From CAWCKS01 sp963763485 (GTDB lineage: Bacteria > Pseudomonadota > Alphaproteobacteria > Rhizobiales > Xanthobacteraceae), in NCBI GenBank assembly GCA_963763485.1, contig CAVXOW010000007.1:620001-684000 (forward strand): 64,000 bases of DNA, read 5' to 3'. The translations under genes and the position numbers were made by a program. This document shows positions 9,430-19,033 of this stretch, piece after piece. How positions within the stretch are numbered: the first letter of the stretch is position 1; every line of letters starts with the position of its first letter. The notes under the pieces were generated by a model that was not told the DNA's origin, made no database searches, and saw nothing but the letters and a program-made list of their open reading frames with translations.

Positions 9430-10134
9430 ATGAACGAAGTGCAATCAACTCCTCTGACGGGATCCTACGCGCGGTGGAGGTCAACTCGGCTCGGCCAGAT
9501 TACTGACGCGCTGGAGTGGCAACTCGTCTCGGAGTTGCTTGGTCCGGTTGCGGGCAAGATGTTCCTGGATGTCGGCTGCGGCGATGGGGCGCTGGCCGCG
9601 GACCTCGCTCGGCGGGGTGCAACGGTAACAGGCCTCGATCCAGATCCCACGATGATCGCTGCCGCACGCAATCGCGTCGAAGCTGGGGGGATGCAGCTGC
9701 GTTTTGTCGAGGGAAATGCAGAAAGGCTACCTTTCGAAGATGCAACGTTCGACTGTGTCGTGGCGGTGGCGATGCTTTGCTTCGTCGAACATGCGGAACG
9801 GGCAGTCGCGGAAATGGCCAGAGTGCTGAAGCCCGGCGGGCGGCTTGTGATTGGCGAACTGGGACGCTTGAGCTTCTGGGCCGCGTATCGCCGCATTCGG
9901 GGCTGGATGGGAAATCCGACTTGGCGAGTGGCGAGATTCCGCACGACCGAAGAACTTCGCCGCCTCGCTTGTGCCGCGGGCCTCGACGTCGGGCAGATAC
10001 GTGGGGCGATCTACTATCCGCCATGCAGTCTTGCGGCGCAACTGATGGCTCCCATCGACCTGTGGCTCGGTCGCAAATCGACAATTGGGGCCGCCTTTAT
10101 TGCCGTGACAGCTACCAAGCAATTAATCAAGTGA
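9430..10134 (+). CDS. Class I SAM-dependent methyltransferase
   Basis: A 234-residue methyltransferase of the Methyltransf_11 type. Motif I is LDVGCGDGALA near residue 48, followed by the acidic ribose-binding strand VTGLDPD, motif II FDCVVAVAMLCFV and motif III LKPGGRLVIGEL. These define an S-adenosylmethionine-binding Rossmann fold. Substrate is unknown; the C-terminal half with YRRIRGWMG and IYYPPC is like small-molecule or quinone/lipid methyltransferases. It stands alone just left of the insertion sequence. Confidence 0.85.
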   Translation: MNEVQSTPLTGSYARWRSTRLGQITDALEWQLVSELLGPVAGKMFLDVGCGDGALAADLARRGATVTGLDPDPTMIAAARNRVEAGGMQLRFVEGNAERLPFEDATFDCVVAVAMLCFVEHAERAVAEMARVLKPGGRLVIGELGRLSFWAAYRRIRGWMGNPTWRVARFRTTEELRRLACAAGLDVGQIRGAIYYPPCSLAAQLMAPIDLWLGRKSTIGAAFIAVTATKQLIK

Positions 10135-10228
10135 TTGCGGGCACCCACAGCGCTTAAGGGTCTCCGTGCATCGCGCGATCAACAACTTAGGCAAGCTGCC
10201 AAATCGCCCAATTGAGTACAGGCTCTAG

Positions 10229-11665
10229 CACTACTTTGGCAGAATCTGTTTGTGCCGCGGCTTTTCACGGATTTGCTTTCTGCAATACGGGCATAGGCGG
10301 TCTAAGCATGAGATCGACGATGGCGTGACGTACGGCAGGCATGGTTGGTTGAGGTGGAGCCCGTTGATTCTTTTTTTCCGACCCGCGTGTGCGAGGCGAC
10401 GATGTTGCAGGAATGCGTAGGCAATCATAGTCATCAGTGCGTGACGATGAAGACCTTGCCATGATCGCCCTTCGAAGTGATCGAGTCCAAGCTCCTCTTT
10501 CAGCTGCTGATGCGCCTGCTCGCAAATCCATCGCGCCTTGATGGTGGCGGCCAGCGTGCGCAGATCGGCCGCCGCGGGCATGTTGGCAAGATAGTATTTC
10601 TTTTCCCCCGAGGCGCGTTGCTCGCCGATGAGCCAGGCTTCGTCGCCGGGGAGATGTTGCTGACCCTTATCCCATATCCGCTGCGGAGGCCCGTCGGCGG
10701 TGCGGACACGGACAGCAGCAAATCGGGCTTTCAGCCGACCTTTCGTTCCGCTGCGCCAACTCACGGCTTTCCACTTAGCACTGGCCAGCATGTGTTCTGC
10801 CGCGATCGATAAAATATCTGGCACGTGGTGCTTTCGTGGCCGCCCTCGAACTTTGGTAATCGGCCAAATCAGCTGCACATCGACCGGATACACCTTAAGG
10901 TGTCGAGGAATGCCGACAGCCCAGGCCAGTCCGCGTGCCGTTAGCCCTTGTCGAAACGGCGCGCTGAGCCCGTATCCTGCATCCGCCAGTACACACCCAA
11001 ACCGCTCGTTGGCTGCCATCGCGCGGTCAATCTCAGCCAAAGCAATTTCCGGCTTGGACCGTGGCGTTCGGTGTTCGACCGGCACGCGAGCGCGCTTCAA
11101 ACGAGACACGTTGCTTGTCCAGCTCTCGGGCAGAAAGAGACGCAGCGCGACCATTACCGGCACTTCGCCGCGCGCAAGTGTCAGCGACACCAGCGTTTGG
11201 CAATTTGCCGTTTTGCCGAGAGCCGACGCATATTGAGCCGCGACACCGACTGAGCGATTACCCTTCTTCGGCAGTGCCGTGTCGTCAATAACGAGCACCG
11301 CATCGTTGCCGCCGACAAGCCGGTCGGCCTGATTGAGCAGCTCCGATTCCAGCGGCGTCGCATCCCAGACACCATCGGCGATGAAATGGTGCAACTGATC
11401 GTAGTTGCCCGATGCAAGCGCGTTCCGCCATCGGCTGAACGCTCTTGCGATCGCCGGGACCGATCAATCCCGCAACGTATAGTGGACACATCCGCTGCCG
11501 GGTTTTATGACCCAACCGATCCAGGAACGGCTTCAGCCAGCGTTCGAGTTCGTCTTCCCATTCCGCCATGGTCAGCCCTCCAAGAGCCGACCACCCATGA
11601 ATCATTGAAAAATTGATTCGGGAATCCTAATAAATAGCCCAGATCCACAATCTGCCAAAGTAGTG
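10229..11665 (-). mobile_element. IS701-family insertion sequence
   Basis: A 1437-bp element whose ends are inverted copies of CACTACTTTGGCAGA (15 bp perfect, then partial match). It is flanked on both sides by CTAG (10225-10228 and 11666-11669), the 4-bp YTAR-type duplication typical of this family. It contains one DDE transposase. The element sits immediately left of the defence island. Confidence 0.9.
10231..11569 (-). pseudogene. IS701-family DDE transposase, frameshifted
   Basis: The N-terminal part starts at about 11569 (AEWEDELERWLKPFLDRLGH) and runs to QPMAER, then shifts frame between about 11395 and 11430. The remainder (LHHFIADGVWDATPLE onward) carries the catalytic signatures: LVIDDTALPKKG with the first Asp, FGCVLADAGYG with the second and the QAHQQLKEELGLDHFEGRSW helix with the Glu. 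The stop codon lies inside the left terminal repeat. IS701 transposases are made from one frame, so this copy is probably inactive, unless the single-base difference is a sequence error. Confidence 0.85.
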
Positions 11666-11669
11666 CTAG

Positions 11670-12099
11670 CTAGACAAGTCAGAATATCCATTGAAATTGC
11701 CGGAGATCCCGCTGAATTTGATTCAGAACACCAGCAGTGCTCTTGCGCTATCGCAGATCATCTCATCTAAGTCCTCAAGCTGTCGCCTCGAAGAGCAATT
11801 TGAGATGGTTGCAGGTCCCAGCAACCAAGCCTCGATAGTGATATCAGTGAGATTGCCTCTTGGCGGGCCGCCTTTTCATGCGTTGCACACCATTCCCGCG
11901 CGTTGCATTCTTCTCAACGAAGGAAACGCTTCTATATTAGGAAGCTACTTCCCAATCTTTCCATTGGCTACAATTCTTCAAATTTTCTCGTGGGCCCAAA
12001 TTGGCCCCAAAAACTGGCGGCGACCACGTTGATCAGTTCTGTCTGCTACCCGCAAAGCGTTGGTGAGTCTCCAACACGAAGGTCACTAGAAAGCATGCC
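11670..12099. other. Intergenic region before the NTPase gene
   Basis: About 430 bp of lower-GC DNA between the insertion sequence and the large nuclease-NTPase gene. Only a weak rightward frame (11691-12032) with no recognisable domain is present. It presumably carries the promoter for the gene at 12100, but I see no clear -35/-10 pair or operator. Confidence 0.4.
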
Positions 12100-15000
12100 G
12101 TGACCGACGACAAGATTGAAAAATTCGGTACAGGGAAAGACCAGTGGTTATTGCCGCCCGGCGAGATCAATCGGCAGGCAATCGCGCCGCTTCGCGGCTA
12201 CGTCTATCAAATTCACCAGACGCTTTCGGCGTGGATAGGTCTGCGCGGCGAGGATCAACTCTACCTTGAAGTGGCCGAAGATTTTGTCCTTATCGCCAAG
12301 GACCCAGAACGGCTCGATGAGGTGCTGAAAGCAACCCAGATCAAGGATACTCGCGAGTCAGGTTCGGTCACGCTGAATTCTGCGGATGTTCTCGACGCAA
12401 TCAGTCATCTGTTCTGGCTCCAAGAGGCCAATCCTGACCGCGGTGTGCATCTGAAGTTTCTCACGACTTCGCCAATTGGAAAGGAGCGGAAGAACCCTCT
12501 CGCCAGCGGTCGGCCGGGCATCACGGCGTGGCATAGCATTGGCAGTGCCGACGATATTGCAGAATTGCGTACGGCGCTTTGCGCTCGCTACGAGAGTGGT
12601 CAGCTCTGCGCGTTCTTGCGGACGAGTTCGAATGATGAACTTCGCGAACGGATACTGAACCGCCTGACTTTCGTCTGCGGCGCGGGAGATTGGAAAGAAG
12701 TTGAGGCGGCAAATAGGGCCGCTCTCGTCGCTGCTCGCGGCGAGGTCAACGCTAGCCTCGATCTGGCGACGCGAGCTTACGACGTGCTGTTCAGTGAGGC
12801 TCTTCGAACGATTTTTTCTGGCGACCGGATGCTCAATCGGCAAAAGCTTCTCGATTGCTTCTCCAAGGCAACAACTATCGGATTACCCTCACAGACGCTT
12901 GTCGACTTGGTATCCCAAGTTTCGCTCAAGCCGGTTGGAGGCGTGCCCGTTGACGAGGATCGACTTCACGAGCTTGCCGAAGCCCTCCTAAAAGTGAACG
13001 CTCCGCCGTCGATGTTGGCGCTGTTTGGCGACGCGCAGGAATCAGCACGAAATGCTCTTGTTTTGCTTTCTCGCGTCGAGCGCACCATAGCGAAGGAGCA
13101 AAAATCGAATGGAGGGCACGAGGGGTCCATTACCCTAAGAGAACTCCGCCGTAGGTCCTCAGGCCATCAACTCTTCGTTGGTCCGCCTGGATCCGGCAAG
13201 ACCCAGTCGCTGTGGCAAGCCGCGACAGCCATGCTGGCGCGGCGCGAAACTATTCCGCTTCTCTTGTCGGTCGGAGATTTTAAGTCTTGGAATGAAGTCT
13301 TGGAAACCGTTGCCGATCTCGGGAGAGGGATCGATGCGACAGCCGTGCTGCGTCACGACAAGGTATGCGTGTGTCTGGATGGTTGGTCAGAATTTACGGG
13401 CATTGAAAATGTCGTCGAACGAACGAAAGCCGTTCGCTCGCTTCATGGCACTCGGATTATCGCCAATGGTCGGCAAACGAGTCCGTCGGATACGACGTTC
13501 GAAAGCTGGCGCCTAGAACCGCTCGCACCGGGATTAGTCAGGGAAACGCTGAAGAGTGCTTTCGGCCGGCTGCCTCCGCCCGACCAGAAACTCTTCGATC
13601 TGCTTCGTTCGCCATTGGTGCTGTCGTTGTATGTGCTTCTCGGCGGCTCGGCGGTATCCCCCGGTGAATTGCTGGAAAGACTCCATCGGCATCTTTCACA
13701 TGGAATTCCCGAGCGCTTCGACAACGCACTTTCAGGAGCCGTCGCATCGATGGCGCTATCTAGCGACCGATCCTATGCGCGCTTGCTTGCGGAACTCCGA
13801 GATCGTGCCAAGACTCTCAATCTCGACGAACCGACCAAGCTTTTGGAGCGCCTTGGCACCATTACCGAGCGCGGTGGAAACGCTCTGCCCATTCATGACC
13901 TCTATTGGAGCTGGCTCAGTGGCCTAGGCTTCCTGCACGAGCAGAGAACGGAGCAGGCACTTTTGCGTCTCGATACGCGGGAAGGCTACGACCTTGCGAT
14001 TCAGTCGAAAGCGAAGGCAACGGTTGATCTGGCGAATGCCACCGCATCCCGTGATGTCGTTCTTGCTGCTGAATTCAGCGGAAGCCTAGAGGGACAAGAT
14101 GCCGAAGATAGGCTGGAAGCACAGCTTGAAGAGATGTTCGCCAACCCAGACCTCTCGGTGCGCTGCCGGGCGGCCCTTGCAGGTCTCCGTTCTCGAAAGT
14201 CCCGATATCTCTCGCGCTCGCTCGATATCGTCAGCGAGGTAATTACAGCTAAGCTGTTTCCGCTCGAATTCTTAGACGTGTTCAAGCCCGCGGAACTTTT
14301 TCCGAACCGCGGTATTCTCGCAGAATGGCTTGGGTCGTCGGGTACCTCTCTGCTTACCGACGCGATAGCCAAGGAAGGCGGCCCGGAGTGGGGGCCTTGG
14401 CTCGAACAGGTCACGCGGTCCGGCAAGCTCTCACCAAACCTGGCGCTTGGCGCTGCGCTCGGCTGTAGCGGGGATATTCCAGCGTGGTGCTACGATCATC
14501 TGCATGACCTTATTCGCAGCGAGCCATGGAAGCTACGGCCGACAGCGGAACGAGGAGTCAATGTTTCGCTCGCCGGTTGGATCGCAACGCGGTACGGAGA
14601 AATCGTCGATCGATGGATATCACCAGGCGGCAGCGGTGGGTTTGAGCTCAATCGCGTCCTCGTCAGTTGCGGTAACGACTCGATATTCGACGCCCTTCTG
14701 TCGGGTTTCCCGACGATGTTACGCAAGGCTCAGGAACTTCTGGGTTACGCGGTTGTTGAACGCGGCGATCCATGGATCGCGCGATTCCAGAGACTGGCAT
14801 TCACATCGAACGATGGGAAGCATCATCACCGCCTGGCGGAGCAGGTGTCCCTCGATATCGATGATGACACCGCCAGGCGCTGGATATCGCTTGGGTACGA
14901 TCAACTTGGCTGGCGCGTTTTGATCGCTCGCCACGACAATGCCATCGTGCCGGAATTGATTGCTAATCTTCCGCAATCGTTTGATGGCCTCCATCACATC

Positions 15001-15870
15001 CCATCGCTTGCGGCGATGTCTTTTCTGACGGATGCCCCGGATTCCCTCCCCAACGAAATATGGTCGCGCATCCGCGGCACGATGCAGCCGAAAGCCATGC
15101 AGGATGCCCTTGAAGCCATCGCAAGGGTGATGCCGAACGGTGTACCCTCTATTGTGCGGTTTTGTGTTGATCAGCCGGGCGCTTTGCCGGGCTACCACAT
15201 GGCCCAGGTCGTTCGGTTATATAGCGAATGGCAAGAGCGTTTCTCGATAGAGCTTCGCGTGCGTGTTCCCGAGGGAGACATGTCCTTCCGCGAATGGGCG
15301 CTCACAACGACATTGCGCCGCACGCGCGACAAGGACTTTCTTCCAAGAGGATTTGAATATGCTCCGGAACTAGCCATTCGCCTCGTGCTGACCGACATCG
15401 CGTCGGACGACAACATGGCGAAGTCTATTCTAGACGTAATCAAACCGCTTCCACGCTATGAGCCGGCACTCTTCGAGCGCATGATCGCAAGTGCCTTGCT
15501 TGCCCCTTTGATTCCGCGCCTTTTCTCGGACGTTGTCGACATGGTTCCGGTAGAGGATCTTCGGCAACTTGTCGGGTCACCGTACGTTAAATTCGAGGAT
15601 CTCTTATGGCGACTTAGCAAGGCGAGCAATCCCCTTCATAAGCCCCTGCATGTCGAACTGATGGCGAGGGTCCTGAACGATCCGATGAATCTCCATCACT
15701 ATCGATACATCGGCCAGATGTTGCGTAGCTATCCCCGTGACGAAGTTCGCGAGATGCTTCGGCCAGTCGTGGCGCACGGTAGAGAGCAGGCTCATTGGAT
15801 GCTGCGCGAAATTGAAAGCGCGCGCCGCGAGCGATTGGTCGACGAGGCGGGGCAGCTTCTGGATCGGTAG
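12100..15870 (+). CDS. Cap4-like nuclease / NACHT-like NTPase defence protein
   Basis: A 1256-residue protein with a GTG start. Residues about 30-140 look like a Cap4/DUF4297-type PD-(D/E)XK nuclease domain: LRGYVYQ opens it, GED is at 50-52, QIK at 80-82, and HLKFLTTSP closes it in the manner of that family. An AAA-like NTPase follows, with Walker A GPPGSGKT at 361-368 (Lys367) and Walker B VCVCLDGWSE (Asp427), the DGxxE form typical of NACHT/STAND ATPases. The remaining ~800 residues are helical and repeat-like, as expected for a sensor arm. This order (effector, NTPase, sensor repeats) matches Avs-like antiphage proteins. No partner gene on the same strand is visible. Function is inferred from domains. 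Confidence 0.75.
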   Translation: MTDDKIEKFGTGKDQWLLPPGEINRQAIAPLRGYVYQIHQTLSAWIGLRGEDQLYLEVAEDFVLIAKDPERLDEVLKATQIKDTRESGSVTLNSADVLDAISHLFWLQEANPDRGVHLKFLTTSPIGKERKNPLASGRPGITAWHSIGSADDIAELRTALCARYESGQLCAFLRTSSNDELRERILNRLTFVCGAGDWKEVEAANRAALVAARGEVNASLDLATRAYDVLFSEALRTIFSGDRMLNRQKLLDCFSKATTIGLPSQTLVDLVSQVSLKPVGGVPVDEDRLHELAEALLKVNAPPSMLALFGDAQESARNALVLLSRVERTIAKEQKSNGGHEGSITLRELRRRSSGHQLFVGPPGSGKTQSLWQAATAMLARRETIPLLLSVGDFKSWNEVLETVADLGRGIDATAVLRHDKVCVCLDGWSEFTGIENVVERTKAVRSLHGTRIIANGRQTSPSDTTFESWRLEPLAPGLVRETLKSAFGRLPPPDQKLFDLLRSPLVLSLYVLLGGSAVSPGELLERLHRHLSHGIPERFDNALSGAVASMALSSDRSYARLLAELRDRAKTLNLDEPTKLLERLGTITERGGNALPIHDLYWSWLSGLGFLHEQRTEQALLRLDTREGYDLAIQSKAKATVDLANATASRDVVLAAEFSGSLEGQDAEDRLEAQLEEMFANPDLSVRCRAALAGLRSRKSRYLSRSLDIVSEVITAKLFPLEFLDVFKPAELFPNRGILAEWLGSSGTSLLTDAIAKEGGPEWGPWLEQVTRSGKLSPNLALGAALGCSGDIPAWCYDHLHDLIRSEPWKLRPTAERGVNVSLAGWIATRYGEIVDRWISPGGSGGFELNRVLVSCGNDSIFDALLSGFPTMLRKAQELLGYAVVERGDPWIARFQRLAFTSNDGKHHHRLAEQVSLDIDDDTARRWISLGYDQLGWRVLIARHDNAIVPELIANLPQSFDGLHHIPSLAAMSFLTDAPDSLPNEIWSRIRGTMQPKAMQDALEAIARVMPNGVPSIVRFCVDQPGALPGYHMAQVVRLYSEWQERFSIELRVRVPEGDMSFREWALTTTLRRTRDKDFLPRGFEYAPELAIRLVLTDIASDDNMAKSILDVIKPLPRYEPALFERMIASALLAPLIPRLFSDVVDMVPVEDLRQLVGSPYVKFEDLLWRLSKASNPLHKPLHVELMARVLNDPMNLHHYRYIGQMLRSYPRDEVREMLRPVVAHGREQAHWMLREIESARRERLVDEAGQLLDR

Positions 15871-16099
15871 GACACAATCAGTCGGCCGGGACTAGGTCCC
15901 GCTTGGGTTTTAGTAACTCGCCATTTTCAAAACGGCCACCACGGGCCGGCATCAGTGATTGCTCATCCGCGCAACCAAGCCACCGTTGTCGTTGGAATAA
16001 GATAGCTCGCCTTTTTGCGACCTTTTTGTTCTACGGACCTGTCTTGCGTTACCGTCTGGCGCAACGAGTCTCCGGATGGGGCGCGCGTCATTAGGAAGC

Positions 16100-16846
16100 T
16101 CAGGCGCTATCGACGATCCGACGAAGGACGCCAGCGGCCATGAGCTCTTCGGCCGCCACCAATGCATCGGCGATCGTGGAGTCGTTGTGGCCCTTAGGAT
16201 TCCGTATCTCGCCAAACGCTCCGGTAAACAGGTCGCAACGCGCCTTCTGCCTAGCAGGCGGTGCGGCCCTGTCGCGCAAGGGTCCGGTGTTGGGATCAAA
16301 TGCCCTCTTCATAAGCGGCGCACCAAAATCCGTGGTGGTGAAGCCGCCCTTCGTCCGTACCGCGACCTCGACTGATTTAAAAGCTTCAAAAACCGCGGTG
16401 TCATAATCGCCCACGGTGAAGGCGTTCCATGCGGCATCCGGCAACCCGGAATGAAACATCTCTCGGGTGAACTTTGATCGCATCCGGGCCCCTACATAGT
16501 CCGTTGACGCGGACACCCCTTTTCCGGTTGCCGAGGGTATCCGATATCCATTTTTCCCATTATCGGGGTCGGGTTCTTCGATGAAACCGGAGTCGTCAAG
16601 CGCTTTCCAAGCACGGCCGATAACTTGCTGCACGTCTGCCCTTGCTCGGGCGCTATACGGGTATCCGTTCGCGTCGAACAACGCAGTGGAGACGCTATCC
16701 CGCGTTATCATTGGATGCATACCATCCCTGCAATATTCGATTATGTGGCGAAGCAGAATACGCTCGACCTCTGAGGCTCGCGCCGCCAGCAATTGGTCTG
16801 GGCTGGGATATTGCGTGATTAGCACGTTGTTATCGGACATTGGCAT
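16100..16846 (-). CDS. TIGR02391 (Ymh) family HEPN-like protein
   Basis: A 248-residue protein of the TIGR02391/Ymh family, frequently found in defence islands and prophages. The N-terminal half looks like a winged-helix segment. The C-terminal half holds the family core: FEAFKSVEVAVR, APLMKRAFDP, then GEIRNPKGHND, where R215-x4-H220 fits the HEPN RNase motif. It is convergent with the large NTPase gene (229 bp between). A role in abortive infection is plausible but inferred. Confidence 0.8.
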   Translation of the reverse strand: MPMSDNNVLITQYPSPDQLLAARASEVERILLRHIIEYCRDGMHPMITRDSVSTALFDANGYPYSARARADVQQVIGRAWKALDDSGFIEEPDPDNGKNGYRIPSATGKGVSASTDYVGARMRSKFTREMFHSGLPDAAWNAFTVGDYDTAVFEAFKSVEVAVRTKGGFTTTDFGAPLMKRAFDPNTGPLRDRAAPPARQKARCDLFTGAFGEIRNPKGHNDSTIADALVAAEELMAAGVLRRIVDSA

Positions 16847-17187
16847 CTACGCTCACTGAATGTTCAGTCTCATCAGTTTTCCTGATCTCTACCATCGATC
16901 CGCAGCGTTGCCGATGTAAGCTGACCCTCACACGCGCCTTGTGGTCGATAACCGGCCATTGTCGGAACAGGCGCTTGTCGGAGGCGAAACCCTATATTCG
17001 GGCCGTAGCTCAAACGGTGGTTTTGGTGTGGGAAGGTCGAAAATGCTTTATTTTTCAATGGGAGTTGACTAACTCCCTCTCCGCCATACGAGTTATTTAA
17101 GCCTTTGAAACTTTGTCGATAATTCGCGTCAGAGATGCCGTGCCCTAGCGGCTGCCCTAGCGGGTCGCATGCTCGTCGAGCCAATCT
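16847..17187. other. Intergenic region with hairpin and 12-bp tandem repeat
   Basis: A 341-bp gap between leftward genes. It contains an inverted repeat GGGAGTTGACTAACTCCC at 17060-17077 and a perfect 11-base-plus tandem TGCCCTAGCGG(C/G) at 17141-17164. No gene is supported; it probably holds the promoter of the TIGR02391 gene and the terminator of the operon ending at 17188. Confidence 0.5.
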
Positions 17188-17757
17188 TCAAATGCTCGTC
17201 GGCACTTTCAGTTCGTGCGCGAACTGTTCCAGCTCCTTGGGCCGCGCATAGTTATCGTTGAGAAACTTCAGCACCTTGATGTTCAAGGCCAACGACCAAT
17301 TCACAATCTGCTTGGTGAACGCTTTGTCTTCGTCGGCGGAGATGTCTTTTGGCTTGCTGTCGTTCTGAATGTGCACGCGATTGCGGTACTGCCGCAACGT
17401 GTGAAGCTCATCGTAAATGTTCGCCCCAAGGCCATCGAGCAATTTGTACTTCTTCATTGCGTTTATGATGCTGTTGAATTGCTCATAGTCGGTGTCTGCT
17501 ATTTTGGCGCGGTCTGCCTCGGAAATGTTTGGCACGCCTTCCTTACTAAAATTCTGTGCGCGATAGATGATCTGTTCGAGCGCCGCTTCGACGAGTGAGC
17601 CTGTCTGAACGACCATGAGCTTGTTGAACTGGTTGTCGTTCAAAGCGGCCATCTTGCACAGAACTTCCGCGTTCTTAATCATGTTGTCGCCGACCTTGAA
17701 TTGGCCGATGAACTTTGCATGTGATTGTTTCGGTTTTGTCAGCCATCTTTCCACCAT
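17188..17757 (-). CDS. HEPN-like protein in the repressor/peptidase operon
   Basis: A 189-residue, mostly helical protein that I cannot assign to a named family. ELHTLRQYRNRVHIQ at about 117-131 (R122, R125, H129) looks like the R-x4-6-H catalytic helix end of HEPN RNases, which often read LRxxRNRxxH. The gene starts 6 bp after the ImmA/IrrE peptidase stop, so the two are almost certainly co-transcribed with the XRE gene. It could be an RNase effector, a toxin held in check by the pair, or an accessory regulator of the neighbouring CBASS. The codon use is less GC-rich than the neighbours. Confidence 0.6.
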   Translation of the reverse strand: MVERWLTKPKQSHAKFIGQFKVGDNMIKNAEVLCKMAALNDNQFNKLMVVQTGSLVEAALEQIIYRAQNFSKEGVPNISEADRAKIADTDYEQFNSIINAMKKYKLLDGLGANIYDELHTLRQYRNRVHIQNDSKPKDISADEDKAFTKQIVNWSLALNIKVLKFLNDNYARPKELEQFAHELKVPTSI

Positions 17758-17763
17758 TCGAGA

Positions 17764-18654
17764 TTACTTCCGAAAGCGCGGCGTCCAGCTTTCGATGAGT
17801 TTATCCTCGTTCTCGTCATCTTCTGATTCTTCGACGCGAGCCGTAAGACTCTTGCAGGTGAGCACGGTCAGGGTGCGGCCGTACTGGCCGAGACCAACCA
17901 CTTCTTCGGTAATTCCGTAGCCGCGCTCAGTGTCCATCCAGTCGCGCAGGTTTCCGTCGCCGGAGTCCTTTTGACCGGTGCGCACATTCTCACGCCGCGC
18001 GTTGAAACTCTCGGTGAGGGAGCCGCCTGGCAATGGCGTGCCCTTGCGCAGCCATTTCAGTCCCTTTGCTTCCTTCAGGGCTTCGGACATGAAGCAATAG
18101 TCGACAGTCTGGCCTTTGCTCAGCACGATCGCCACACCATCACGCGTGAAGCCGGAGTATCGAATGGCTGTTGCCGTTAGCGAAGTCTCGCAGGCTTTCG
18201 CAAGGGCCTCGATGCCTGCGAGTCCTATTGGATGATCGTCGATGGCGCTCTTAAAAGGCCGCTCCGGCATCAGCAGGGCTGCGGCAAAATAATCTGCCTC
18301 GAGCTCGTACGGATCAGCCGACTGAAAGCCGGCGTGGGAGAAGTGTGCTCCACTGCTCAGCAGCGCATCGACGTGTCCGCTTATGCAGTAGTGGCCAATT
18401 TCGTGGGCCACGCTGAATTTCTGAAAACCTTTGCTCGAGATGCTGGTCGCATACATAATGCCAAACTGATCACCGACCTTCACCAGCATCCCGGAGACAC
18501 CATCCACCGTATCGGGTTTGGGCTTGACGAGGATCCCCTTGTCCGTGGCGATGGCCATTGGATCGACTCGCAGGCCCTCGATCTTCGTCTCGCGCAGAAC
18601 GACGCTAGCCGCCCCTTCGGCAATCGACTTCCGAGGGACCGTGAGTTTGGCCAC
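17764..18654 (-). CDS. ImmA/IrrE-family metallopeptidase (CapP-like)
   Basis: A 296-residue M78-family zinc peptidase. The zinc motif HEIGH is at residues 84-88 inside KFSVAHEIGHYCISGH, and the third ligand region YELEADYFAAALLMP follows at 116-130. The family cleaves XRE-type repressors; in CBASS loci this pair is known as CapH (repressor) and CapP (peptidase), which induces CBASS after DNA damage. The GTG start overlaps the stop of the XRE gene by one base (TAGTG), the expected coupled arrangement, and the CBASS operon lies divergently next door. The C-terminal ~120 residues, with an acidic stretch SEDDENED, may be the sensor part. Confidence 0.85.
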   Translation of the reverse strand: MAKLTVPRKSIAEGAASVVLRETKIEGLRVDPMAIATDKGILVKPKPDTVDGVSGMLVKVGDQFGIMYATSISSKGFQKFSVAHEIGHYCISGHVDALLSSGAHFSHAGFQSADPYELEADYFAAALLMPERPFKSAIDDHPIGLAGIEALAKACETSLTATAIRYSGFTRDGVAIVLSKGQTVDYCFMSEALKEAKGLKWLRKGTPLPGGSLTESFNARRENVRTGQKDSGDGNLRDWMDTERGYGITEEVVGLGQYGRTLTVLTCKSLTARVEESEDDENEDKLIESWTPRFRK

Positions 18655-19004
18655 TACTTTTTCTCTGTGGATTGACCGCGGCGAACCAGCATTTCGACGA
18701 ACTCTTCCGTCAGCTTCAAATCATCCGCATTCAGCTTGTTGATGTCGCGGTGCAGTCGGCCGACCGGTGCTGATGCCTCCGGACTATCCACCCGGCCCAG
18801 TAAGAAGTCGGTGGTGACGTTCAGCGCGCCCGCCAGGCGCTTCAGGTTCTCAAACGACGGCTTCCGCGGCCCGGCCTCGAAGTGGGACACCGAGCTGGCC
18901 GGAAGCTTCGCCCGAGTCGCCAGTTCGGTCTGATTGTACCCCCGCATCTCGCGAGCTCGCTTCAGTCGTTCCTTAAATATTTCAGAGGCTTGGTCGTCAG
19001 TCAT
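18654..19004 (-). CDS. XRE-family repressor (CapH-like)
   Basis: A 116-residue protein with an N-terminal Cro/cI helix-turn-helix (LKRAREMRGYNQTELATRAK, then SSVSHFEAGPRKPSFENLKR) and a C-terminal segment that could be the peptidase cleavage region or a dimer domain. Start ATG 19004 places the HTH at residues 10-60 as in the family. Coupled by overlap to the ImmA/IrrE gene and divergent from the CD-NTase gene, it fits the CapH repressor of CBASS loci. The palindrome at 19034-19051 between them is its likely operator. Confidence 0.85.
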   Translation of the reverse strand: MTDDQASEIFKERLKRAREMRGYNQTELATRAKLPASSVSHFEAGPRKPSFENLKRLAGALNVTTDFLLGRVDSPEASAPVGRLHRDINKLNADDLKLTEEFVEMLVRRGQSTEKK

Positions 19005-19033
19005 GGCGCTTTCGATATGGAATAGTTGACGAG

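Noticed and set aside
16990..17030. Sequence GGGCCGTAGCTCAAACGGTGG looks like a tRNA 5' half
   Set aside because: No anticodon or T arm follows and no matching acceptor strand is found downstream.
17141..17164. Two tandem 12-bp units as a possible CRISPR or iteron
   Set aside because: Only two copies, no spacers and no replication or cas gene nearby.
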